NCBI RefSeq assembly: GCF_025725725.1
Contig: NZ_CP107020.1
Span: 930,001 to 994,000, forward strand
Source: Brachybacterium huguangmaarense
GTDB lineage: Bacteria > Actinomycetota > Actinomycetes > Actinomycetales > Dermabacteraceae
DNA: 64,000 bases
Direction of reading: 5' to 3'
The notes beneath the pieces are model-generated. The model made no database searches, was not told the origin of the DNA, and was given only the letters and a program-made list of their open reading frames with translations. This document shows positions 17,922-27,135 of the stretch, piece by piece; position 1 is the first letter of the stretch, and the number at the start of each line of letters is the position of its first letter. Position numbers and translations under genes: made by a program.

Positions 17922-18656
17922 TCAGCCGTAGGTGTCGCGCGGGCCGCGCCAGGTCACGGTCCGCCGTCCCTTCTTCCAGGACTGCGCGGCGGGGCCGGTC
18001 ACCTTGAGCTCGGAGATCACGCTCGCTCCGACGTGCTCGTGGATGCGGGTGATGAGCTGGGGGGAGAGCATGCGCAGCTGGGTCGCCCAGGCCGAGGACG
18101 AGGCGCTCACGACGAGGATCCCGGCGTCGAGCGTGACGGGCCGGCAGTGGGCGGCGATCTGCTCTCCCACGATCTCGTCCCACTCCTCGAGCACGCGCCC
18201 GGAGCTCATGCCCTCGCTCCAGCCGAGGCTGCCGAGCACGCGGCGCAGCACGGCCTCGATGCCCTGGGGGTCGCGCGGGTCGGGCCGGGCTCCCGAGTAG
18301 CCGGGGGCCGAGGCGGAGCGGTCGCGCACATCGCGTGCCTGGGTCTTCGCGGAGATGGGGAACAGTCCGCGGTCGCGGGCGGCGGCGCGCGACTGGTTGA
18401 CGGTGCGTCGGGCCAGCTCGAAGGGGTCGACCAGATCGCGCGGCAGCTCGGCGGGATCCCACGCGGCCTCGTCGTCCTCCTCCTCGCGGGGCGGGTCGAC
18501 ACGCGGATCGGGGCCGGCGCCCTCCTCCGCGACGGTCGTCGGATCGTGAGAGGGGGTCGGCACGGCGTCCTCGGCCTCGCGGTCCCGTCGCCAGGTGGAG
18601 AGGTCGTAGGGGTTGAGCGCGGGGCGGCGCGGCCGCGGCGCCCCTGGGCTCACCAT
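17922..18656 (-). CDS. dciA: DUF721/DciA-family protein
   Basis: A 244-residue protein. The first about 150 residues are charged and probably disordered. The C-terminal about 95 residues form the DUF721/DciA domain: GIEAVLRRVLGSLGW, EEWDEIVGEQIAAHCRPVTL, ILVVSASSSAWATQLRML and ITRIHEHVGASVISELKV. DciA proteins bind replicative helicase DnaB and help load it at origins in bacteria without DnaC. The gene follows recF, the usual actinobacterial place, and its ATG overlaps the recF stop by seven bases. A GTG at 18653 is the alternative start. The DciA name rests on the domain match and context. Confidence 0.85.
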   Translation of the reverse strand: MVSPGAPRPRRPALNPYDLSTWRRDREAEDAVPTPSHDPTTVAEEGAGPDPRVDPPREEEDDEAAWDPAELPRDLVDPFELARRTVNQSRAAARDRGLFPISAKTQARDVRDRSASAPGYSGARPDPRDPQGIEAVLRRVLGSLGWSEGMSSGRVLEEWDEIVGEQIAAHCRPVTLDAGILVVSASSSAWATQLRMLSPQLITRIHEHVGASVISELKVTGPAAQSWKKGRRTVTWRGPRDTYG

Positions 18657-19939
18657 GACGCGGTCCCGGCGTCGTGGGCGTGGCGGGACATCGTGCCCTC
18701 TCGGGGCACGGCGCTGCCGCGGGTCACGTCGACCACGTGGATCTCGCCCTCGAGCGAGTCGGGGATGTCGGAGTCGTTCGCGGTCGTGATGAGCACCTGG
18801 TGGGCGTCGGCGACGATCCGGCCGAGACGTTCGCGGCGATGCGTGTCGAGTTCGCTGAAGACGTCGTCGAGGATGAGGATCGGCTCGCCGTCGCCCAGGT
18901 CGCCCTCCTCGAGGCGCAGCAGGTCGTAGGAGCCCAGGCGCAGGGCCAGGGCGAGGGACCAGGACTCGCCGTGGCTCGCGTAGCCCTTGGCGGGGAAGTC
19001 GCTCAGGCGGATCTCGAGGTCGTCGCGGTGGGGGCCGACGAGGGTGACCCCGCGATCGATCTCGTCCTCCCGGCGCCGCTCCATCTCGGCGAGCAGGGCG
19101 TCGTGGAGCTCCGGGAGCGAGGGCAGCTGTCCCGCGGGGGTGCCGAGGGCGTCGACCACGGCGCCCCGGTAGCCGATGTCGGCCGGGGAGTCGACGTCGC
19201 CGCGGTCCTCGGGCGGGAGGTCGAGCGCGGTCTCGGCTCCCTCGTCGGTCGCGACCCGCAGGTAGGAGTACCCCAGGTGGGGTCGCAGCCGGTTGACCAG
19301 GTGCATGCGGGCGCGTGTGAGCTCGGCGCCGGCCCGGGCGAGCTGCGCGTCCCACACGCTCAGGGTCGAGGCCGCCGCCTCGGCGGGATCGAGGCCGCCG
19401 ACGCTGCGTCCCGAGGAGCCTCGGCGCATCGACCGCATCTGCTTGAGCAGGTGGGAGCGCTGTTTGAGCACCCGGTCGTAGTCGGCCTTGACGCCGGCGA
19501 AGCGGGGGGCGATCTCGAACAGCAGCTCGTCCAGGAAGCGCCGTCGGCCGTCGGGGTCGCCCTTGACGAGGGTGAGGTCCTCGGGGGCGAACAGCACGGC
19601 GCGCACCTCGCCGAGCAGGTCCCGCAGCCGCGACAGGGCCGATCCCTGCACCCGGGCGGTGTTGGAGCGGCCGGGCGTGATCTGGAGGTCCACCTGCAGC
19701 GGCCGGCCGGCGCGCACGAACGAGGCGCGGATGATCGCGGTCTGCTCGCCGCGCGTCACGAGCGCCGCGTCGTGGGGGACGCGGTGGCTCGAGAGGGTCG
19801 CGAGGTACCAGAGCGCCTCGACGATGTTGGTCTTGCCCTGGCCGTTCGGGCCGACGAACACCGTGACGCCGGGCGCGAGACGCAGCTCGAGTCTCGGATA
19901 GGACCGGTAGGACGTGAGGTCCAGCGCGGTCAGCTCCAT
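18650..19939 (-). CDS. recF: DNA replication and repair protein RecF
   Basis: A 429-residue RecF, an SMC-like ATPase that helps load RecA at single-strand gaps. The Walker A GPNGQGKT is at residues 30-37. The signature region ESWSLALALRLGSYDLLR and Walker B ILILDDVFSELD with the following RRERL are present near the C-terminus. The N-terminus MELTALDLTSYRSYPRLEL is typical. It lies 25 bases after dnaN on the same strand and overlaps dciA, so dnaN-recF-dciA form one unit. Confidence 0.96.
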   Translation of the reverse strand: MELTALDLTSYRSYPRLELRLAPGVTVFVGPNGQGKTNIVEALWYLATLSSHRVPHDAALVTRGEQTAIIRASFVRAGRPLQVDLQITPGRSNTARVQGSALSRLRDLLGEVRAVLFAPEDLTLVKGDPDGRRRFLDELLFEIAPRFAGVKADYDRVLKQRSHLLKQMRSMRRGSSGRSVGGLDPAEAAASTLSVWDAQLARAGAELTRARMHLVNRLRPHLGYSYLRVATDEGAETALDLPPEDRGDVDSPADIGYRGAVVDALGTPAGQLPSLPELHDALLAEMERRREDEIDRGVTLVGPHRDDLEIRLSDFPAKGYASHGESWSLALALRLGSYDLLRLEEGDLGDGEPILILDDVFSELDTHRRERLGRIVADAHQVLITTANDSDIPDSLEGEIHVVDVTRGSAVPREGTMSRHAHDAGTASW

Positions 19940-19964
19940 GTCCAGGCCGTCCGCGTCATGGGGC

Positions 19965-21089
19965 TCAGATCCGCATCGGCATGAGCAGGTACTTGTACGA
20001 CGGGTCGGGCGAGCCCTCGAGGCTGTCCTGGCCGCTCATCACAGACGGCTTGATGGAGTCGGTGAAGGTCAGACGGGCGAAGTCGGTGCCGAGGGCGCCG
20101 AGGCCGTCGAGCAGGAACCCGGAGTTGAAGCCGACCACGAGGTCGTCGCCCTCGAGCTGCGCCTCGAGCACCTCGGAGGCCTGGGCGTCGTCGCCGGCGC
20201 CGGCCTCGAGGGCGACCTGGCCCTCGGTGAAGGTGAGGCGGACGGGCGTGTTGCGCTCGGCCACGAGGGACACGCGCTTGACGGCCTCGATGAGCGGAGC
20301 GGTCGCGACGACGGCGGTGATGGCGACCGAGTCGGGGAACAGGCGCCGCACGGGCGGGTAGTCGCCGTCGACGAGCGTGGAGGTGGTGCGTCGGCCGCTC
20401 GACTCGAAGCCGATGAGGTTGGCCGAGGAGTCGTCGGCGAGAGCGATGTCGACGTCGGAGCCGGTCGCGAGCGACCGGGCGACCTCCTGCAGGGTGCGTC
20501 CACGGACCAGTGCCGTGGTCGAGGCCGAGGGGCTCGCGGGTCGCCAGGTGAGCTCGCGCAGCGCGAGACGGTAGCGGTCGGTCGCCATGAGCGTGACCTT
20601 CTCGCCCTCGATCTCCATGCGCACGCCGGTCAGCAGGGGAAGCGTGTCGTCCTTGGAGGCGGCGACCGTGACCTGACCGATGGCCTCGGCGAGCACGTGG
20701 GCGTCGACGGAGCCGGCGACGGGCGGCATCGACGGGAGCTGCGGGTACTCCTCGACGGGCAGGGTGGCCAGGGCGAAGCGCGCACTGCCGCACCTGACCT
20801 GCAGCTTCGTCCCCTCGAGCGAGACCGTGACGTCCTTGTTCGGGAGCGCCCGGACGATGTCGGAGAGCATGCGGCCCTGGACCAGCACCTCGCCGGGGGC
20901 ATCGACCTCGGCCGCGAGCGTGATCTGGGCGCTGACCTCGTAGTCGAACGTCGACAGCTGCAGCTCGCCGCTCGCGTCGGCGACGATGCGCACGCCCTGG
21001 AGGATGGGCATCGCGGGCCGGACCGGGAGGGTGCGGGTGGCCCAGGAGACGGCGTCCGCCAGGACGCCGCGATCGAGGTGGAACTTCAC
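19965..21089 (-). CDS. dnaN: DNA polymerase III beta sliding clamp
   Basis: A 374-residue beta clamp, which forms the ring that tethers DNA polymerase III. Three clamp domains are recognisable: VKFHLDRGVLADAVSWATRTLPVRPAMPIL, the central TGVRMEIEGEKVTLMATDRYRLA, and the C-terminal GFNSGFLLDGL with the end SYKYLLMPMRI. The GTG of VKFHLD is the start because GGAGTGG lies 5-11 bases upstream and the protein aligns with the family from there; longer frames are shadow. It lies downstream of the dnaN-dnaA spacer. Confidence 0.97.
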   Translation of the reverse strand: MKFHLDRGVLADAVSWATRTLPVRPAMPILQGVRIVADASGELQLSTFDYEVSAQITLAAEVDAPGEVLVQGRMLSDIVRALPNKDVTVSLEGTKLQVRCGSARFALATLPVEEYPQLPSMPPVAGSVDAHVLAEAIGQVTVAASKDDTLPLLTGVRMEIEGEKVTLMATDRYRLALRELTWRPASPSASTTALVRGRTLQEVARSLATGSDVDIALADDSSANLIGFESSGRRTTSTLVDGDYPPVRRLFPDSVAITAVVATAPLIEAVKRVSLVAERNTPVRLTFTEGQVALEAGAGDDAQASEVLEAQLEGDDLVVGFNSGFLLDGLGALGTDFARLTFTDSIKPSVMSGQDSLEGSPDPSYKYLLMPMRI

Positions 21090-21625
21090 CGTTGCCACTC
21101 CTTCGCAGTGGGGAAAGCTGTGTCGTTGCAGGGTCTCACGCGGACGCACGGCCTGTCGCCGGGATCGGGGGCCTCCCGGATCCCGGGCGGCGGTGTCGCG
21201 GGAAGGCCACAGTAGCCCGGCTCTCGCCGACACGCCGAATCGGATCCTTGACTTCCGGCTGTGAGGCTTCCGATTCCCTCCTGGCTCTCCTCCCTCCCCA
21301 GCGCCCCAGCAGGGAGGGCCTCTCCGGCCCAGACTTCTCCACACCCCTTGAGCCAGAACTACAAGAACACTCCTCTTCACAGCTGTTGACTCTGGGGAGA
21401 AGTGGCATCTGAGCAGGTCAGTACCGGAAGTCGTGTCGTGCATGCTCAGTGCATCCGGCTCGTCGCCGTGTGCATGGACTGTGGAACACAAGCCGTCCCG
21501 GCGACGAGCACGAGATTCTGGATCCACATCGGTCCCTGCGACGATGCCGATTGCTCCACATTGTCCACAGGCTTATTCACACTGGGGACAGACCGGCTCT
21601 GACCGGCCGTGTGATCCCGGGAGGC
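21090..21625. other. oriC: Probable oriC: dnaA-dnaN intergenic region with DnaA boxes
   Basis: A 536-bp gene-free spacer between dnaA and dnaN, the usual actinobacterial oriC site. DnaA-box-like 9-mers by eye are TTGTCCACA (21561-21569), TTATTCACA (21573-21581), TTCTCCACA (21335-21343) and TGTTCCACA on the minus strand (21480-21488). Looser matches are at 21551 (TTGCTCCACA) and 21521 (GATCCACA). Both leftward promoters (dnaN, and sites downstream of dnaA) would lie here. I cannot locate an AT-rich unwinding element with confidence; the least GC-rich stretch is about 21355-21390. Confidence 0.72.
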
Positions 21626-23272
21626 TCAGACCTGGTTGGCGCTGCTGTTCTTGATGCGCGCCGTGAGCTCGGTGACCTGGTTGAAGATCGCCCGACGCTC
21701 CTTCATGAGCTCCGAGATCTTCTTGTTCGCATGCATGACGGTGGTGTGGTCGCGCCCTCCGAACTCCTCCCCGATCCTGATCAAGGGCATGTCCGTGAGC
21801 TCACGGCACAGGTACATGGCGATCTGCCGGGCGGTCACGAGCACGCGCGTGCGGGCGCCGCCGGTGATCTGATCGACGGTGAGCCCGAAGTAGGACGCGG
21901 TCTGGGCGATGATCGTCGTCGCCGTGATCTCGGCCCCGTTGTCATGGGCCAGGAGGTCCTTCAGCACGCTCTCGGCGAGGGTCACGTCCATCGGCTGGCG
22001 CGACAGGGAGTGCAGGGCCTGCACGCGGATCAGCGCGCCCTCGAGCTCGCGGATGTTCGTGGAGATCCTCGAGGCGATGTACTCCAGGACGTCGCGCGGG
22101 ACCTCCTGGGTGCCCTCCATCTCGACCTTCTTGCGGAGGATCGCGATGCGGGTCTCGAGATCCGGCGGCTGCACGTCCGTCATGAGCCCCATCTCGAAGC
22201 GGGAGCGCATGCGGTCCTCGAACCCCCCGAGCTGCTTGGGCGGCAGGTCGGAGGTGATGACGATCTGCTTGTCGGCGTTGTGCAGCGTGTTGAAGGTATG
22301 GAAGAACGCCTCCATCGTCTCCGGGGCGCGCTGCAGGAACTGGATGTCGTCGATCAGCAGGATGTCGATGTCGCGATAGCGGCGATGGAACTCCTGGGCC
22401 TTGCCGAACTGGCCGGACTGGATCGAGTTGATGAAGTCGTTCGTGAACTCCTCGGAGTTGACGTAGCGGACCTCGATGCCCGGGTAGAGGTTCTGGGCGT
22501 AGTGGCCGACCGCGTGCAGCAGATGGGTCTTGCCCAGTCCCGAGCCGCCGTAGATGAACAGCGGGTTGTACGCCTTGGCGGGGGCCTCGGCGACGGCGGA
22601 GGCGGCCGCCTGCGCGAAGCGGTTGGAGGAGCCGATGACGAAGGTGTCGAAGGTGTACTTGGCGTTGAGCCGGGAGTCGGAGCCGAGCGTGGTGCCGTCC
22701 CCGCCGCGGGCCGAGGGGTCCTCGCGCGGCTCGGGGTCGGGGCCGCGGCCGATCGTCATGGACCCGGTGCCGCCGATGCCGGCCTCGCCGCTCGGATACG
22801 CCGACGGCGGGGTGGTGGGCGACGTCACGCTCGCCCCCCGACCGATCCCCGCGGGCCCCTCGGTCGCCGCGACGCCCGTCTCGGGCAGGGGCGCGATGCT
22901 CGGGGTGCGCCGCGCACCCGTGTTCTCCACAGCGTTGTCCACATCGCGCGGTGGACGCGGCGCGGGCGACGGGGAGGGCGCCGGCTCGGGGTCGTCGTGG
23001 GACAGCAACGTCTCGTCGATCGTCACGGCGAAGCGGGTGTCACGGCCCGTGGCCTCGGACAGCGCCGACTTGAGCGGCTCGGCGATGCGCTGCTCGAACA
23101 CGTCCTTGGCCCATGCCGACGGGGCCGCGAGCAGGGCGGTGTCCGCGACCACGGCCATCAGGCGGGAGAGGGTGAGGAAGGCCATCACGCGCTCGGTGAC
23201 GGTCTCGTCCCGGCGCAGGATGCGCAGGGTCTCGTCCCAGATGGCGTCGTAGTCGACGTCGGTATCGTCCAT
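21626..23272 (-). CDS. dnaA: Chromosomal replication initiator protein DnaA
   Basis: A 548-residue DnaA, the AAA+ initiator that binds 9-mer boxes and opens oriC. Domain I is residues 1-85, a Pro/Ser/Gly-rich domain II about 86-215, and domain III starts at [19 protein letters not shown]. Walker [10 protein letters not shown], Walker [12 protein letters not shown] and the domain IV DNA-binding signature [15 protein letters not shown] are present. The ATG of MDDTDVDYD has GGAG 7-10 bases upstream; the longer open frame upstream is not conserved. Two DnaA-box 9-mers lie inside the domain II coding sequence (22923-22931, 22935-22943). Confidence 0.97.
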   Translation of the reverse strand: MDDTDVDYDAIWDETLRILRRDETVTERVMAFLTLSRLMAVVADTALLAAPSAWAKDVFEQRIAEPLKSALSEATGRDTRFAVTIDETLLSHDDPEPAPSPSPAPRPPRDVDNAVENTGARRTPSIAPLPETGVAATEGPAGIGRGASVTSPTTPPSAYPSGEAGIGGTGSMTIGRGPDPEPREDPSARGGDGTTLGSDSRLNAKYTFDTFVIGSSNRFAQAAASAVAEAPAKAYNPLFIYGGSGLGKTHLLHAVGHYAQNLYPGIEVRYVNSEEFTNDFINSIQSGQFGKAQEFHRRYRDIDILLIDDIQFLQRAPETMEAFFHTFNTLHNADKQIVITSDLPPKQLGGFEDRMRSRFEMGLMTDVQPPDLETRIAILRKKVEMEGTQEVPRDVLEYIASRISTNIRELEGALIRVQALHSLSRQPMDVTLAESVLKDLLAHDNGAEITATTIIAQTASYFGLTVDQITGGARTRVLVTARQIAMYLCRELTDMPLIRIGEEFGGRDHTTVMHANKKISELMKERRAIFNQVTELTARIKNSSANQV

Positions 23273-23621
23273 GGTGTGCTCCGGTGGTCGGCGAATCTCG
23301 AGGTAGTTTTCCACAGGAGATGGGGATAACGCGATCCGCGATCCACAAGAGCGTGGCCGATCGGCGTGCGGGAGGGTGCTCCCGCACCCGTGCCCACGGG
23401 CGGTGAGAATCCCGCCACATCTCCCGGGTGGGCCCCGGCCGTCTCGTTGACCCCCTCCCGGGGCACGGCTAGTCTCGGTCAGTCTCTGCTGCGCGTGAGC
23501 GCGGCGGCTTCCCCGGCAGGCAGCGCTCATCGGCGCGCCCGGTGAGCCGCCCGAGCGCGGCGAGCCACCAGCCCCCGCGAGCCGGGCCACCATGGGCCGC
23601 ACGCACCACCGAGGAGAAGTC
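23273..23621. promoter_or_regulatory. dnaA/rpmH divergent promoter region with DnaA boxes
   Basis: No gene is seen in these 349 bases. DnaA-box-like sites cluster close to dnaA: TTTTCCACA (23307-23315), TTATCCCCA on the minus strand (23321-23329) and GATCCACAA (23340-23348). This suggests autoregulation of dnaA and possible extra initiator binding. The rpmH-side leader holds a GAGGAG ribosome-binding site at 23611-23616. Specific -10/-35 elements are not clear to me. Confidence 0.6.
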
Positions 23622-23759
23622 ATGACCAAGCGCACGTTCCAGCCGAACAACCGTCGCCGCGCCCGCAAGCACGGCTTCCGGGCCCGCATGCGCACCCGCG
23701 CCGGCCGCGCGATCATCAACGCGCGTCGTGCCAAGGGCCGCAGCGAGCTGTCGGCCTGA
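23622..23759 (+). CDS. rpmH: 50S ribosomal protein L34
   Basis: A 45-residue L34, [20 protein letters not shown] and onward, ending [11 protein letters not shown]. It is a highly basic large-subunit protein and its length is normal. GAGGAG precedes the ATG by five bases. It begins the conserved rpmH-rnpA-yidD-yidC-jag-rsmG-parA-parB run, divergent from dnaA. Confidence 0.98.
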   Translation: MTKRTFQPNNRRRARKHGFRARMRTRAGRAIINARRAKGRSELSA

Positions 23760-23782
23760 GTCCTGAGCCCGGCCGGGCTCCC

Positions 23783-24148
23783 GTGACCTGGTCACGGCAC
23801 CGGATCTCCTCCGGTGACGACTTCCGCCGTGCCACCCGTCAGGGTGTGCGCAGCGCCCGATCCCACGTGGTCGTCCACCTCGCCCTCCTGCCGGAGGCAC
23901 CCGAGGGGCCCCGCGTGGGATTCGTCGTGTCCAAGAAGGTGGGCAACTCCGTTGTCCGCCACCGCGTGACCCGGCGTCTACGGGAGATCATCCGGCCTCG
24001 TCTGTCTCTGCTGCCAAGCGGGTCCACCTGCATCGTGCGCGCCCTGCCGGGCATCGACGACGTCCCGTTCGCACAGCTGACCGAGCAGGTCGACTCCGCA
24101 GTGCGGGCGGCGGCCACGAAGCTCTGCGGCGCCCGGGCGGTCCGATGA
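23783..24148 (+). CDS. rnpA: Ribonuclease P protein component
   Basis: A 121-residue RnpA, the basic protein cofactor of RNase P that matures tRNA 5' ends. The RNA-binding signature is [23 protein letters not shown] (about 51-73). The N-terminal [19 protein letters not shown] is typical. The start is GTG 23783, as no better in-frame start with family-like length exists; the Shine-Dalgarno is weak, so coupling to rpmH 23 bases upstream is likely. The stop overlaps the yidD start by four bases. Confidence 0.95.
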   Translation: MTWSRHRISSGDDFRRATRQGVRSARSHVVVHLALLPEAPEGPRVGFVVSKKVGNSVVRHRVTRRLREIIRPRLSLLPSGSTCIVRALPGIDDVPFAQLTEQVDSAVRAAATKLCGARAVR

Positions 24149-24447
24149 GCCTCCCGAATCTCTCTGTGCTGCCGCGCCGCCTGCTGGCGCTGCCGATCCG
24201 CGCCTACCAGGTGGGGATCTCCCCGTACACGCCGCCGGCATGCCGCTACTACCCGGTGTGCTCGCAGTACGCGCTCGACGCGATCCGGGTGCACGGCGCC
24301 CTCAAGGGGACCGTGCTCGCGCTCGGGCGCATCTGCCGCTGCAATCCCGCCTCCCGCGGAGGGGTCGATCCGGTCCCCGCACCCGGGATGTGGAGGAACC
24401 CCCGTGCTCGTCATCCTGTGGACGGTCACATCCACCCGACCCTCTAG
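24145..24447 (+). CDS. yidD: Membrane protein insertion efficiency factor YidD
   Basis: A 100-residue YidD. The conserved block is residues about 17-70: [36 protein letters not shown], then [18 protein letters not shown]. The family assists YidC-dependent membrane insertion. The cysteines in [10 protein letters not shown] and CRCNP are conserved. The ATGA overlap with rnpA shows translational coupling. The C-terminal 20 residues are not conserved. Confidence 0.94.
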   Translation: MSLPNLSVLPRRLLALPIRAYQVGISPYTPPACRYYPVCSQYALDAIRVHGALKGTVLALGRICRCNPASRGGVDPVPAPGMWRNPRARHPVDGHIHPTL

Positions 24448-24525
24448 TCTTGTCCGAGACCCCGACCCGCAGCCGTCACATCGCATGAACGACATGCGCC
24501 TACCGACGGCAGGAAGACCAGGCCG

Positions 24526-25611
24526 ATGAACATCCTCTATCCCATCGAGTGGGCCGTGGCGTGGATCATGGTGCAGTTCCACTCCCTGCTGTCGCTCTTC
24601 ATGGACGCCAACTCCGGATGGACGTGGCTGCTGTCGATCGTCGGTCTGACCGCCGTGATCCGCACCCTGATCATCCCGCTGTTCGTGCGGCAGATCCGCG
24701 CCTCGCGCGCGATGCAGATGGTCGCCCCCGAGCTGCAGGCGATCCAGAAGAAGTACAAGGGCAAGACGGACCAGGAGTCCCGCCAGAAGCAGGCCGAGGA
24801 GACCATGGCGGTCTACCGCGAGGCCAAGGCGAACCCGTTCTCGTCATGCCTGCCGGTGCTGCTGCAGATGCCGATCTTCTTCGCGCTGTTCCGGATGCTC
24901 TTCTACAAGCTGCCGGAGGCCGCCAAGTCCGCGGACGGCTTCGGCCCGCTCTCCCAGAAGCTCGCGCAGAGCGCGCACGACTCGACCATCTTCGGCTCGG
25001 TCACGATCTCCTCGAGCTTCCTCGCCGGCGACATGTCGGCGAAGATCATCGCGGGCATCATCATCGCGCTCATGTGCGCCGTCACCTTCCTCACCCAGAA
25101 GGAGCTGACGATGCGCAACATGCCGCCGTCGGCCCTCGAGGGCCCGATGGCGAGCACCCAGAAGATCATGCTGTACATGCTCCCGTTCGTGTACATCATC
25201 TCGGGGCCGGGCATGCCGATCGGCGTGCTCATGTACTGGCTCACGACGAACGTGTGGACCTTCTGCCAGCAGTGGATCATCATCCGCAACAGCCCGACCC
25301 CCGGCACCGAGGCCGAGAAGGCGATGCAGCGCCGCGTCAACGCCAAGCGCGAGAAGAAGGGTCTCGAGCCCATCGACTTCACGCCCAAGAAGAAGGCGGC
25401 TCCAGTCGAGGAGCAGCAGATCCGGGTGCAGCCCAAGAAGTCCCAGGGCGGCCGCAAGCTGTCGGACGCCGAGCGCCTCGAGCAGGCCCGCGCTGCGCGT
25501 GCGAAGGCCCAGGACGAGCGCCGTGCGGCTGCCGAGGCCGCAGGCGAGGTCCCGGGAGTGACGTCCTCGTCCTCGAAGAAGAGGCGCTCGAAGAATTCGC
25601 GCAAGCGCTGA
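24526..25611 (+). CDS. yidC: Membrane protein insertase YidC (Oxa1 family)
   Basis: A 361-residue YidC/Oxa1 insertase, the actinobacterial type without the large periplasmic domain. Helices include WLLSIVGLTAVIRTLIIPLF with the conserved hydrophilic-groove Arg, NPFSSCLPVLLQMPIFFALF, and the paired C-terminal helices around IMLYMLPFVYIISGPGMPIGVLMYW. A basic C-terminal tail (about 260-361, KKKAAPVEEQQIRVQPKK and RRSKNSRKR) probably contacts ribosomes. It lies 78 bases after yidD. Confidence 0.96.
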   Translation: MNILYPIEWAVAWIMVQFHSLLSLFMDANSGWTWLLSIVGLTAVIRTLIIPLFVRQIRASRAMQMVAPELQAIQKKYKGKTDQESRQKQAEETMAVYREAKANPFSSCLPVLLQMPIFFALFRMLFYKLPEAAKSADGFGPLSQKLAQSAHDSTIFGSVTISSSFLAGDMSAKIIAGIIIALMCAVTFLTQKELTMRNMPPSALEGPMASTQKIMLYMLPFVYIISGPGMPIGVLMYWLTTNVWTFCQQWIIIRNSPTPGTEAEKAMQRRVNAKREKKGLEPIDFTPKKKAAPVEEQQIRVQPKKSQGGRKLSDAERLEQARAARAKAQDERRAAAEAAGEVPGVTSSSSKKRRSKNSRKR

Positions 25612-25676
25612 CCCAGCTTCCCGGTCGGCACCCCATCCCTCCGCCGGCCGGAACATCCCCGCACAGGAGGACCAGC

Positions 25677-26351
25677 ATGACCGACAACCAGATCGATCCC
25701 ACGGGTGCCGCCGTGCACGAGGCCCCCGAGGCGCCGGAGGCCGCTGTGATCGCGGACGCCGAGTCCCCGGAGAACACCGTGGCGACCGAGCCCGCCGCCG
25801 AGGCCCCTGAGCCGGATGCGGACGAGACCGCCGCCGACACCGACGAGGCCGAGGACGACGGCGCCGCCGACGAGTCCGCCGAGGACCGGGTGCGCCGTCT
25901 CGAGGAGGAGGGCGACATCGCCGCGGACTACCTCGAGGAGCTGCTCGACATCGCCGATCTCGACGGCGACATCGACATCGACGTCGACGGCGACCGCGCC
26001 TCGGTCGAGATCCGCGGCGCCGCCCGGCTCGGCAAGCTCAACGAGCCCAAGGGCGAGCTCATGGACGCCCTCCAGGAGCTCGCGCGCCTCGCCGTGCAGA
26101 CCCGCACCGGCAACCGCTCCCGCCTCATGCTCGACATCGGCGGCTTCCGCGCCGAGCACCGCAGCAGCCTGCAGGAGCTCGCCGAGAAGGCCGTCGAGCA
26201 GGCGACCGCCGAGGGGCAGCCCGTGCCGCTGCGGCCCATGAACCCGTTCGAGCGCAAGGTCGTGCACGACGTCGCGAAGGCCGCCGGCCTGCGCTCGGAG
26301 TCGGACGGAGACGGCAAGGGCCGTCACGTCGTCATCTACCCGGCGTCCTGA
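25677..26351 (+). CDS. R3H/KH-domain RNA-binding protein (Jag/KhpB-like)
   Basis: A 224-residue protein with an acidic Ala/Glu/Asp-rich first half (1-75), then a KH-like region (AADYLEELLDIADLDGDIDIDVDGDRASVEI) and a C-terminal R3H domain (RPMNPFERKVVHDVAKAAGL). The family (Jag, KhpB, EloR) binds RNA and in Gram-positives links to cell elongation. Its position after yidC is conserved. AGGAGG lies 7-12 bases before the ATG. The acidic N-terminal extension replaces the Jag-N domain found in firmicutes. Confidence 0.9.
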   Translation: MTDNQIDPTGAAVHEAPEAPEAAVIADAESPENTVATEPAAEAPEPDADETAADTDEAEDDGAADESAEDRVRRLEEEGDIAADYLEELLDIADLDGDIDIDVDGDRASVEIRGAARLGKLNEPKGELMDALQELARLAVQTRTGNRSRLMLDIGGFRAEHRSSLQELAEKAVEQATAEGQPVPLRPMNPFERKVVHDVAKAAGLRSESDGDGKGRHVVIYPAS

Positions 26352-26358
26352 CCGCGCC

Positions 26359-27135
26359 GTGGCATCCCAGCAGCCCACCTCCCCCGGGGGAGGGCGGCGC
26401 CGGGCAGCGACTGCGCTGTCGACGCTTCCGCCCCTCCCCGTCCCCGACGATCTGCGTCCCGTGGCCGTGCGCCTGTTCGGCGACCGCCTGGAGGTCGCGG
26501 AGCGCTTCGCGGGGCTGCTCGCCGGGGCGGGCGTCGAGCGGGGCCTGATCGGTCCGCGCGAGGTCGATCGCCTCTGGGAGCGGCATCTGCTCAACTGCGC
26601 CCTCCTGATCGACGCGATCCCCGCCTCGGCGCGCACCCTCGCCGACGTCGGCTCGGGGGCGGGCCTGCCGGGTCTCGTCGTCGCGATCGCGCGCGAGGAC
26701 CTCGAGGTGACCCTCATCGAGACCATGCAGCGGCGCGCGCTGTGGCTCGAGGAGGCAGCCGCCGAGCTGGGCGTCGAGGTCGAGGTGGTGCGCTCGCGCG
26801 CCGAGGAGCTGTCGGACCGGACCTTCGACGTCGTCACGGCGCGAGCCGTGGCGGCCCTCGACAAGCTCGCGACCTGGACCCTGCCGCTCGTGGCCGACGG
26901 CGGTCACCTGCTCGCCATGAAGGGCAGCTCCGCGGCCGAGGAGATCGAGGCCGCCGGTGCGACGCTGAGCCGTCGTGGGGGCCTGGATCCCCACGTGGTC
27001 GTCGTCGGTGAGGGCGAGGTCGCCCTTCCCACTACAGTGGTCACGGTCCGCCGTGCCGACCGCGCTCCCGCCGAGAGGGAGCAGGCCGGCCGTTCGCCCA
27101 GGAGAGGAGCCCGCCGTGGCCGCACGTCGCACTGA
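26359..27135 (+). CDS. rsmG: 16S rRNA (guanine527-N7)-methyltransferase RsmG
   Basis: A 258-residue RsmG (GidB), which methylates G527 of 16S rRNA with S-adenosylmethionine; its loss gives low-level streptomycin resistance. The SAM site is LADVGSGAGLPGLVVAIA (about 93-110). ERHLLNCALL and the catalytic-side VVTARAVAALDKLATW and LAMKG motifs are present. The GTG start lies seven bases after the R3H gene. The C-terminal 20 codons overlap the parA start, and the basic tail RRGARRGRTSH is not conserved. Confidence 0.94.
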   Translation: MASQQPTSPGGGRRRAATALSTLPPLPVPDDLRPVAVRLFGDRLEVAERFAGLLAGAGVERGLIGPREVDRLWERHLLNCALLIDAIPASARTLADVGSGAGLPGLVVAIAREDLEVTLIETMQRRALWLEEAAAELGVEVEVVRSRAEELSDRTFDVVTARAVAALDKLATWTLPLVADGGHLLAMKGSSAAEEIEAAGATLSRRGGLDPHVVVVGEGEVALPTTVVTVRRADRAPAEREQAGRSPRRGARRGRTSH

